Part shown: one piece after another, positions 15,199-22,060 of the stretch
Layout of the letters: each line of letters begins with the position of its first letter
Numbering within the stretch: position 1 is the first letter of the stretch
Assembly: GCA_022824605.1 (NCBI GenBank)
Contig: JAJDZO010000268.1
Coordinates: 1 to 25,136 of the forward strand
Reading direction: 5' to 3'
Length of the DNA stretch: 25,136 nucleotides
DNA from: Acidimicrobiia bacterium
GTDB lineage: Bacteria > Actinomycetota > Acidimicrobiia > Acidimicrobiales > Aldehydirespiratoraceae
Translations under genes and position numbers: made by a program
Notes under the pieces: generated by a model
Database searches by the model: none
What the model was told of the DNA's origin: nothing
Seen by the model: the letters and a program-made list of their open reading frames with translations, nothing else

Positions 15199-16163
15199 CA
15201 GCTGGCCGTGATCCTGCGGTCGATGTACTGGTAGCCCATGTCGATCAGGAGGTTGCTGAAGATCACGAAAGCGCCCGCGATGATGACCGCGGCCTGCAAC
15301 ACGAAGAAGTCCTGGCGATGAGCGGCATCGATGGTCAGCAGGCCGATCCCGGGCCAGGCGAACACATATTCGATGGCGAACACGGCGCCTCCCCACATGC
15401 GCACGTATTCCCAGCCGACGATGGTGGCGGTGGTGACCCCAGTGTTGCGCACCACATGACGATGCAGGATGTTCCACTCGGTGAGCCCCTTGCTGCGGGC
15501 CACAGTGACGTAGGGCTTGGACATCTCCTCGAAGGTGGCCGAGCGCACCAGCTGGAAGATGCGCCCGCCGTGAACGATGCCCAGGGTGGCCGCGGGCAAC
15601 ACGATGCTGGTGGCCTCGAAGCGCCCCGAGGTGGGCAGCCAGCCGAGCTGCACCCCGAACATCAGGATCAACAGCAGTCCCAGCCAGAAGTTCGGCACCG
15701 ACAGCGCGGTCACCGAAGCCAGGTTCGAGACCTTGTCGAAGGGTTTGCGAGCCCGCGCTCCGGCCACGACCCCCGGTATCACCCCGAGCACCGCGGCCAC
15801 GCCGAGGCCGACCACCGTGAGGATGATGGTGGAGGGCAGCGCCTCGACCACCGCGTCGATAGCAGGCCGCTGCTGCCAGGTCGACTCCCCGAAGTCGAGT
15901 CGGACCAATCCGACGAGGTACTCCCAGTAGCGCTCTAGGACGGGACGGTCAAGTCCGAACTGGCGGTGGATTTCGGCTATGTGCTCGTCGGTGGCGTCGA
16001 CCGGGGCGAAAACCAGTGCCGGGTTCCCGACGACATGGGCGAGAAAGAAGATCACCGTCACCACGAGCCACAGCACGATGACGCCGTCGCGCAGACGCCG
16101 CAGCAGCAGACCACGCAGCGGCCATCGCGACGGTGCCTTCGCCGTCGTCTCCGTCGTCGTCAT
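15198..16163 (-). CDS. Peptide-type ABC transporter permease (OppB/DppB-like)
   Basis: A 321-residue membrane protein with an N-terminal helix (about 27-47, VIVLWLVVTVIFFLAHVVG) followed by the typical large periplasmic segment (FGLDRPVLERYWEYLVGLVRLDFGES) and a BPD permease domain with helices to the C-terminus. The coupling loop reads VTVARSKGLTEWNILHRHVVRN, and the conserved EYVFAWPGIGLLTIDAAHRQDF motif is present. The ATG at 16163 has only a weak ribosome site (AGGTATCGAT). It follows the binding-protein gene across a 105-bp gap that carries a perfect 14-bp-stem hairpin. Confidence 0.94.
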   Translation of the reverse strand: MTTTETTAKAPSRWPLRGLLLRRLRDGVIVLWLVVTVIFFLAHVVGNPALVFAPVDATDEHIAEIHRQFGLDRPVLERYWEYLVGLVRLDFGESTWQQRPAIDAVVEALPSTIILTVVGLGVAAVLGVIPGVVAGARARKPFDKVSNLASVTALSVPNFWLGLLLILMFGVQLGWLPTSGRFEATSIVLPAATLGIVHGGRIFQLVRSATFEEMSKPYVTVARSKGLTEWNILHRHVVRNTGVTTATIVGWEYVRMWGGAVFAIEYVFAWPGIGLLTIDAAHRQDFFVLQAAVIIAGAFVIFSNLLIDMGYQYIDRRITAS

Positions 16164-16198
16164 ATCAATCGATACCTATGGAGGCTCAGCCCTGCGAA

Positions 16199-16236
16199 GG
16201 CCCGGCTCGGTCTCGGTGTCCGGACCGAGCCGGGCC
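16199..16236 (-). promoter_or_regulatory. Intercistronic stem-loop between binding-protein and permease genes
   Basis: GGCCCGGCTCGGTC (16199-16212) is exactly complementary to GACCGAGCCGGGCC (16223-16236), giving a perfect 14-bp stem with a 10-nt loop. It lies just after the binding-protein stop and before the first permease gene. No T-run follows in the minus-strand direction, so a stabilising or processing hairpin, or a leaky terminator, is more likely than a full terminator. Such elements commonly raise binding-protein levels above those of membrane components. Confidence 0.75.
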
Positions 16237-16268
16237 AGCAGGTCAACAGCTGCGCCTGGCTCGCTGCT

Positions 16269-18113
16269 CTAGTTGAGGCTCATCTCAGAGATGAGGTACT
16301 CGTCATCGAGCCGGGGCTCCCAGGCGAGACGTTCCGTCGCGCCGTAGATCAGGTCCTGCTGAAGCAGGTAGATGGCGTGGGGGTTCTCATGCAGTCGAGC
16401 CCAGGCCCTCTGGTAGAGGATGTTGCGCAGTTCCTGGTCGGTCGTCGAGCCGGCCATTTCGAACTGTTCCGTCACGTACTCGTCGCACAGCTTGGACGAC
16501 GAGCCGCCGCACACCAGGAAGTTGCGGGTGCGGGCCCCGTCGAACCACTCGTTGGAGTTCCAGCCGTAGCGAGCGTCATAGGCGCCGGGCTCCTCGCCCC
16601 TGATCCGGCTGCCGGCGCGGAAGCGGGTCCACTCGGCGAGCCGCACCTCGGTGTTGAAGCCCACGTCGTTCAGCATCGTGGCCACCGCCTGAGTGGTCTC
16701 CACGCCGCGCAGGTACCGGCCGATCGGCGCGTAGATCTCGAGGAACAACGGGTTGTCCTCGTTCCAGCCGTGCTCGGCCATGATCTCGCGCGCCTGATCC
16801 GGGTCGTACGGGAACGGACCGATGTCGGGGTTGTAGCCGAGCATTCCCGGCGACAGGTGCTGGGCGTGGTTGGGCTTGGCATAGCCCTCATAGAGCGTCT
16901 CCGCGATCAGCTCCTTGTCCACCGCCAGGTTCATGGCGACGCGAACTTCCGGCGGGGCCAGGTCGGGACGGAGCGCGTTGAGCGCTATGTAGCTGTACTC
17001 GGTGGCGGGCACGCTGAGCGCCTGGGGCACCAGCGGAACCTGCTCGGGCAGGATGTCGAGCACCAGGTCGACCTCGCCGGCCTGCAGGGCAGCCAACGAC
17101 GTCTGCTTGTCGGGGATGAACCGAACCGTGAACGCGTCGATCGACGGCGCCTCTCCCCAGTAGTCCGCGTTGCGCACCGCGGTGATCTGCTGGCCGCGCT
17201 CCCAGGACTCGAACATGTAGGGACCGGTCCCGACGGGGTTCTCACCCACCGAGTCGGCTGTGCCCGGCGCGAAGATGGGGAGCTGTGCAATCTGCAGTGG
17301 CAGGGTGGCGTTGACCCCGTCGGTGTGGATGTCGACGGTGGTGGCGTCCACTGCCTCCACGGAGGAGATGTTGCGGATGTAGGAGTCACGCTGGGTGGAG
17401 TAGTCCGGATCCAGCATCCGGTTCAGGGCATCGGCCACGGCCTGCGCGTCGAGAGCCTGACCGTCGTGGAAGGTGACGCCCTCACGCACCGTGAAGCGCC
17501 AGGTGTCGTCGTCCACCGTCTCGGGCCAACTGGTGGCCAGCACCGGAACCAGTGCCGTGGAGGCGTCCCGGCCGAGCAGCGACTCGAACAGATTGGCGGT
17601 CACCACCCGCGAGCTGCGGTCGTTGACGGCCTGCGGATCAAGTGTCGAGGGTTCGGTGGTGACCGCGATGGTGACCCTTCCGGGATCTCCGGTCGGGGCG
17701 GCCATCTCCTCTTCCATCATGTCTTCCTCGGCAGCCATGGCGGCCTCCTCGGCGGCCATCTCGGCCTCCGCGGCCCTCGACTCGGCCTCGGCCGCGGCGG
17801 CCATGGCCGCCTCAGCCTCCGCTTGGGCCGCCTCCAGGGCAGCCTGAGCCTCGGCCTGCTGCTCGGCGCTTGCCGCGGCAGCAGCAGCCTCGGCCTCCGC
17901 CAGGGCCGCCTCAGCATCGGCGGCGGCAGCAGCAGCCGCTTCGGCCTCGGCCCGGGCGGTGTCGGCCTCGGCCTGGGCCGCGTCGACGGCGGCCGTGTCG
18001 ACCACCGGCGCCGCGGGGGCGTCCGCCTCGTCGTCGCCGCAGCCCGCGGCTACCAGCGCGAGCACGAAGAGCGCCGCGAGCGGCACCCTCAGTTGTTGCC
18101 AGATGTGTCTCAT
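16269..18113 (-). CDS. ABC transporter substrate-binding lipoprotein (SBP family 5) with long Ala/Glu-rich stalk
   Basis: A 614-residue lipoprotein. The signal peptide ends in a lipobox, LVAAGC, with lipidated Cys25. Residues about 39-139 are almost only Ala and Glu with few other residues, predicting a long single helix or coiled coil. The family-5 binding domain begins at about 145 (VTIAVTTEPSTLDPQAVND), with FTVREGVTFHDGQALDAQAVADALNR and the usual NPVGTGPYMFESWERGQQI and NLAVDKELIAETLYEGYAKP segments. Family 5 proteins bind peptides, nickel, opines or other solutes, so the substrate is open. The ATG at 18113 has a strong AAAGGAGG site; the frame open upstream is ignored. It supplies substrate to the four importer components encoded downstream. 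Confidence 0.94.
   Translation of the reverse strand: MRHIWQQLRVPLAALFVLALVAAGCGDDEADAPAAPVVDTAAVDAAQAEADTARAEAEAAAAAAADAEAALAEAEAAAAAASAEQQAEAQAALEAAQAEAEAAMAAAAEAESRAAEAEMAAEEAAMAAEEDMMEEEMAAPTGDPGRVTIAVTTEPSTLDPQAVNDRSSRVVTANLFESLLGRDASTALVPVLATSWPETVDDDTWRFTVREGVTFHDGQALDAQAVADALNRMLDPDYSTQRDSYIRNISSVEAVDATTVDIHTDGVNATLPLQIAQLPIFAPGTADSVGENPVGTGPYMFESWERGQQITAVRNADYWGEAPSIDAFTVRFIPDKQTSLAALQAGEVDLVLDILPEQVPLVPQALSVPATEYSYIALNALRPDLAPPEVRVAMNLAVDKELIAETLYEGYAKPNHAQHLSPGMLGYNPDIGPFPYDPDQAREIMAEHGWNEDNPLFLEIYAPIGRYLRGVETTQAVATMLNDVGFNTEVRLAEWTRFRAGSRIRGEEPGAYDARYGWNSNEWFDGARTRNFLVCGGSSSKLCDEYVTEQFEMAGSTTDQELRNILYQRAWARLHENPHAIYLLQQDLIYGATERLAWEPRLDDEYLISEMSLN
17697..17999 (-). repeat. Low-complexity Ala/Glu codon tract in the binding-protein gene
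   Basis: About 300 bp of GCC/GCG/GAG-type codons encode the stalk at residues about 39-139 of the lipoprotein (for example AEAEAAAAAAADAEAALAE). Irregular GGCCTCGGC-type units recur on the plus strand, consistent with growth by slippage. Confidence 0.7.
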
Positions 18114-18151
18114 GGTGTTGTTGCCTCCTTTGGCACCGTGAATCTGGTTCA

Positions 18152-18565
18152 TCAGACCCCGGTCGCTTGGGACCGTTGGAATTGATCCGCGGCCGCAGCC
18201 GCTACCTCGTGGTCGATGAGAGGGGAGCCTCCCCCCACACCGATGGCACCCACGCACACGTCGCCCTCGAAGAGCGGCACACCGCCTGGGTTGACGGTGA
18301 CGCCTCCGGGGATGATCTCCACGAGACTGGTACCGAACAGGGGCCGGTCGGCCCACTGCTCGACTAGATCCTTGGTGGGCTTGGCGAAGGCGGCCGCCAG
18401 CCGGGCCTTGCCCATCGCCATGTAGGGACCGTGCCAGCGCTTGCCCCGCACCACCACTAGGGGATGCCCGGCGTCGTCGTGCACGGCCACGGTGGCGTTG
18501 ATGCCCTTCTCGGCTCCGATGGCCCGAGCCTGCGACACCAGCGCCAGGGCCTGCTCAACGTCCAT
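18152..18565 (-). CDS. GlcG/HbpS-like protein (heme-binding / PduO C-terminal family)
   Basis: A 137-residue protein. The family pattern is clear: LALVSQARAIGAEKGINATVAVHDDAGHPLVVVRG, followed by AMGKARLAAAFAKPT, and the Gly-rich end PLFEGDVCVGAIGVGGGSPLIDHEVAAAAA. Relatives include HbpS of Streptomyces (extracellular heme-binding), GlcG of glycolate clusters and the PduO C-terminal domain. They are frequent accessory genes of catabolic operons, with an unclear role. The ATG at 18565 (AGGGGCGAC upstream) was chosen; it overlaps the end of the amidohydrolase gene by 11 bp. An in-frame upstream start at 18598 is possible but lies well inside that gene. No signal peptide is seen, arguing for a cytoplasmic protein. 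Confidence 0.88.
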   Translation of the reverse strand: MDVEQALALVSQARAIGAEKGINATVAVHDDAGHPLVVVRGKRWHGPYMAMGKARLAAAFAKPTKDLVEQWADRPLFGTSLVEIIPGGVTVNPGGVPLFEGDVCVGAIGVGGGSPLIDHEVAAAAADQFQRSQATGV

Positions 18566-19805
18566 TGTCGCCCCTGTGGTTGCCGCCGGGCTCACCATCG
18601 TCCCACGGATCCGACAGCAGCCGCAGGTAGCGGGCCGCGTTGTCGGCCATCAGCTTGCGCAGGGCCTCCTCACCGATCACAGGACCCCACGAGATCACGT
18701 TGTCGGTGCTGTTGGGGTAGTAACACTCGGGATGGGGGAAGTCGGACTCGTACATGAGCACGCCGTCGCCGAGGATGTCGATGACGGCCTTGGTCATCTC
18801 GGGGCCCTCGTGCTGCTCGATGGCGCAGAATACTCGACCCATCTGCACATATTCCAGCGGGGTGTGCTTGAGGTCGGCGGGGACGGCCCCTTTCACGTAG
18901 TCAATCTGGCTGGAAAGCCGGATGATCCAGTGCGGCAGCCAGCCGTGGCCGGTCTCCACCGTGGCCACCCGCAGGTTCGGATACCGGTCCAGCATCCCCG
19001 ACACCAGCACGTAGGCCATGAGCCTCTGGGCCCCCCACACATGGGCCGCGGTGCGGGCCACGGCCACGTTGCCCCAGATGTCCCGGTAGCCGGGGAAGTA
19101 GGGCGCCTCGTAGAAGAAGCTGTGATGCATGATGGGCAGGTCGGCCTCGTCCATCGCCTGCCAGATGGGCTCCAGGTCGGGATCATCGACCGGCAGACCC
19201 TCGGGCAGCACCGGCCACACCGCGGAGAGCCACTCGGCGTCGGCGTGCTGTCGGATCGTGTCGGCGGCCCACTGCGGATCGGCGCCCGGCGCGAGCAGCA
19301 GCCCCTTGAGGCGGCGGGGGTCGGCCGAGCAGTAGTCGGCCATATAGCGGTGGTAGGAGCGGTACATCGCCTTGGCCAGGCTGAGGTCGAGCGCGGTGCT
19401 GCCCGGCGCCCAGGTGCCGGGGATGATGAAGTTGATGTCCACCCCCTCCACGTCCATGTTGGCCAGACGGCCCTCGGAGTTGGTGTGCTGGATGCCGTCG
19501 GCGATGGGCTTGGCCGCGAGGTTCTGCACCCGGCCCTCCAGCGCTCCCTTGGCGCCCGCGCCTCGGGTGTCCACCGAGGCGTCCGCCTTGTGGCCGGCCA
19601 CCCGGCTGTAGGGCTGGGGGTTGACCCGGACCACGCCGTAGGGATGGGTCGGATGGCCCCGGCCCGCGGTCGGCTTGGTCACCCGCACGTAAGGCGTGAG
19701 TTCGTCGGCTCTGTCCTTCAGCTCTTGGTCGCCGTATTCGACGAGCACCTCGACCGATGGCGTGACGTGGGTGTCGGCGTCGATCACCCGGTATCCCTGT
19801 CTCAT
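18555..19805 (-). CDS. Amidohydrolase-2 (ACMSD-like) family metal-dependent hydrolase or decarboxylase
   Basis: A 416-residue TIM-barrel protein. The N-terminus RVIDADTHVTPS is the metal-binding strand 1, with DxDxH in place of the DxHxH of classical members. MHHSFFYE, TVETGHGWLPHWI and MYESDFPHPE supply further His and the final catalytic Asp. The family includes 2-amino-3-carboxymuconate-6-semialdehyde decarboxylase, gamma-resorcylate decarboxylase and C-C hydrolases, so a decarboxylation or hydrolysis step in aromatic breakdown is likely. The ATG at 19805 overlaps the GntR gene stop by 4 bp (ATGA). The open frame upstream of it is a shadow of the regulator gene. Confidence 0.9.
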   Translation of the reverse strand: MRQGYRVIDADTHVTPSVEVLVEYGDQELKDRADELTPYVRVTKPTAGRGHPTHPYGVVRVNPQPYSRVAGHKADASVDTRGAGAKGALEGRVQNLAAKPIADGIQHTNSEGRLANMDVEGVDINFIIPGTWAPGSTALDLSLAKAMYRSYHRYMADYCSADPRRLKGLLLAPGADPQWAADTIRQHADAEWLSAVWPVLPEGLPVDDPDLEPIWQAMDEADLPIMHHSFFYEAPYFPGYRDIWGNVAVARTAAHVWGAQRLMAYVLVSGMLDRYPNLRVATVETGHGWLPHWIIRLSSQIDYVKGAVPADLKHTPLEYVQMGRVFCAIEQHEGPEMTKAVIDILGDGVLMYESDFPHPECYYPNSTDNVISWGPVIGEEALRKLMADNAARYLRLLSDPWDDGEPGGNHRGDNGR

Positions 19806-20521
19806 GGTTGCCTTTCTGTGTTCAGCGTCTCGTGCATCACCGCCAGCAGACTCTGTTCGACCTGCTGCAGATGACGGCTCATCTGCTGTTGAGCCAACTC
19901 CACGTCCTGGCGGGCGATGGCGTCGTAGATCTGCAGGTGGCCCTCGTAGCCCGAGCCCACCACGTAGCGCTGCTCGGGGGCGCGGGTGAACACCCGCCAG
20001 AAGGCGGGCTTGCGGAAGAACAGCCCCACCCCGGCCTCGTAGAGTTCGGCCAACACGGTGTTGTGGGAGGCTCGCACCACCGCGCAATGGAAGCTGCGAT
20101 CGGCGGTGTGGTACTGGGTCTCGTCCTGAGTGTCCATGCGCCCGAGGCATCCGGCGATCTCGGCGAGATCGTCTGCGGTGCGGTTGCCGGCCGCCAACGC
20201 GGCGGCATGGATCTCCAGCAGCTTGCGCACGTCGAACACCTGCTGAACCGACGCGTCGGAGGCCCGGGCCGCGAGGTCGAGCATCCGGGGGCTGATGTCG
20301 GTGGGATGGCGCACGATCAACCGGCCCGACTCGCGTATCAGGAACCCCGACGACACCAGTCCCTGCAACGCCTCACGCACGGTGGTGCGCCCCACGCCGA
20401 ACGCTTCTCGCAGCTCCCGTTCAGAGGGCATCACCGCGCCGGGGGCCAGCCGGCCCGACAGCATCTGGCGCTTGAGCTGCTCCTGCAGACGATCGGCGAG
20501 CGTCTCGCGGTTGAGCTTCAT
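19802..20521 (-). CDS. GntR family transcriptional regulator, FadR subfamily
   Basis: A protein of about 239 residues. The N-terminal winged helix-turn-helix is unmistakable: LSGRLAPGAVMPSERELREAFGVGRTTVREALQGL. The C-terminal all-helical FCD ligand domain has the usual metal or acid ligands (FDVRKLLE, then HTADRSFH, then GYEGHLQIYDAI and QQMSRHLQQVE). FadR-type regulators usually repress catabolic operons and release DNA on binding a carboxylate effector. The ATG at 20521 has GGGAG upstream; the frame is also open to a GTG at 20626, directly after the UbiD stop, which would add 35 residues. It is the third gene of the operon and probably acts on the palindrome at 23592-23602. Confidence 0.92.
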   Translation of the reverse strand: MKLNRETLADRLQEQLKRQMLSGRLAPGAVMPSERELREAFGVGRTTVREALQGLVSSGFLIRESGRLIVRHPTDISPRMLDLAARASDASVQQVFDVRKLLEIHAAALAAGNRTADDLAEIAGCLGRMDTQDETQYHTADRSFHCAVVRASHNTVLAELYEAGVGLFFRKPAFWRVFTRAPEQRYVVGSGYEGHLQIYDAIARQDVELAQQQMSRHLQQVEQSLLAVMHETLNTERQP

Positions 20522-20626
20522 GCGGGTCTCCCGCTCTTGTTCGCTTCGCTCACGGGCCGCCCAAACCACGGCATGGCTGCCCATGGCCTCGCTCGATGTT
20601 TCGTGGAACTTCTCATGACTCGCCAC

Positions 20627-22060
20627 CTATCCGCTCGGCCTCTGGGCGCCCAGCCAGGTCAAGACGGTGGCGCCGGAGTAGACGGCATCGAGTTCGTCGC
20701 CGGAGGATGGGGCGAACTCGATGCGCTCGAAGTCGGTTCGCCGAGCGAACGGCACCGACGCGTCCAGGATGGTCTTGGTGCCCACACCGGCCTGCGACGT
20801 GCGCACATACTCGTGGCCGCGCATGCCACCGAGGACCACAAGATCGGAGGCGGCGTCGAAACGGGTGGCCAGCGCATAGGCCACGTCGTCGGGGTCGTGC
20901 AGGTCGATGTCGTCGTCGACCAGCACGATCATGTTGAGATCCTTCAGCGCCCCGAACGCGGCCAGCGCGGCGTTGCGGCCCATGCCGTCGTCGCGCTCGG
21001 ACCGCTTCGACAGCGCCATCACCAGATGGAAGCGGTGCAGTCCCCCCGGCGGCATGCACACGTCGGTCACGATCGGCGTCACCGGCGCGACCGCCTCCAA
21101 CGCGGCCACCTCCAGCACATGCTTGCGCAAGACGATGGTCTCTCGGCCGGCGCCGTTGATGGCGTGGTACACCGGTTCGTGGCGGGCGGTGACCGCGGTG
21201 ACGTCCAGGGTCGGGGCCGGCCCCGCCGGCGAGGCGTAGCCGACGAACTCACCGAAAGGGCCCTCGGTGACGGTCTGGCCCGCTCGGATCACGCCCTCGA
21301 GAACGATCTCGGTGTCGGCGGGCACGTCCACGTCCTGTGACACGCCCCGAGCCACCGGCAGCGGCGCGCCGCGACAGCCGCCGGCCGCGCTGAGTTCGTC
21401 GCGGTTCTCGGGCATGAGCGCCCCCATGGTGGAGGCGGCATAGATCAGTGCCACGTCGGTGCCGATGCAGACTGCCACCGGCAGGTCCTGACCCATCTCG
21501 ACGGCATGGTCGAGGGCTCGGCCGAGATGGCGTCCGTGGTCGATCTTGACGGCCACCCGGTCTGGGCCGACCAGCTGCAGCCGGTGGAACGACGCGTTTC
21601 GAACACCGGTGAGGGGATCGCGCACGATGAGCACTCCGGCGGTGACGAATCGCCCGCCGTCGCCCGGGGCGTGAGTGAGCACCGGAAGCTGTGTGCCCAG
21701 ATCGATGTCGCCGGTGCGCCACACCCGCTGCTGCGCGGGCGGATCGCTCACCTCGACCGGTTCGATGTCGGTGCGGATGCCGCGGGCCAGCGCGGCCCGC
21801 AACCCACCGCGGTCGAGTCCCATGGCCACTTCCGACGACTCCGGCGTGGCGAACACGTTGCCGACGACCGGAACATCGTGGTCCTTCACGTTCTCGAACA
21901 GCAGCGCGGCACCGCCGTCGTGATGCTTCATCATGGCCGCAGCCTCAAGATCACCATCGACGGTGCGCGACACTCGGGCCAGCAGCCCGGCCCGGTCGAG
22001 GCGCGCCAGCGCGCTGCGAAAACCGGTGTCGATTACGCCGACCGGCTCGGGCGGGGTCAT
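20627..22060 (-). CDS. UbiD family (de)carboxylase
   Basis: A 477-residue UbiD-type enzyme using prenylated FMN and a divalent metal to remove or add a carboxyl group on aromatic or alpha,beta-unsaturated acids. The conserved triad is seen: Arg160 in NASFHRLQ, and Glu266 and Glu271 in EGPFGEFVGY, with spacing like Arg173/Glu277/Glu282 of fungal Fdc1; Asn155 is the metal-contact asparagine. NGAGRETIVLRKH and VLVDDDIDLHDPDDV are further family blocks. The ATG at 22060 overlaps the monooxygenase stop by 4 bp (ATGA). The cofactor needs a UbiX flavin prenyltransferase, not found in this window. The substrate is unknown, probably a hydroxybenzoate-like acid given the HpaB partner. Confidence 0.93.
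   Translation of the reverse strand: MTPPEPVGVIDTGFRSALARLDRAGLLARVSRTVDGDLEAAAMMKHHDGGAALLFENVKDHDVPVVGNVFATPESSEVAMGLDRGGLRAALARGIRTDIEPVEVSDPPAQQRVWRTGDIDLGTQLPVLTHAPGDGGRFVTAGVLIVRDPLTGVRNASFHRLQLVGPDRVAVKIDHGRHLGRALDHAVEMGQDLPVAVCIGTDVALIYAASTMGALMPENRDELSAAGGCRGAPLPVARGVSQDVDVPADTEIVLEGVIRAGQTVTEGPFGEFVGYASPAGPAPTLDVTAVTARHEPVYHAINGAGRETIVLRKHVLEVAALEAVAPVTPIVTDVCMPPGGLHRFHLVMALSKRSERDDGMGRNAALAAFGALKDLNMIVLVDDDIDLHDPDDVAYALATRFDAASDLVVLGGMRGHEYVRTSQAGVGTKTILDASVPFARRTDFERIEFAPSSGDELDAVYSGATVLTWLGAQRPSG

Noticed and set aside
15966..18185. 739-residue open frame on the plus strand opposite the binding-protein gene
   Set aside because: Antisense shadow: the Gly/Leu/Arg-rich low-complexity end simply mirrors the Ala/Glu tract of the real gene.
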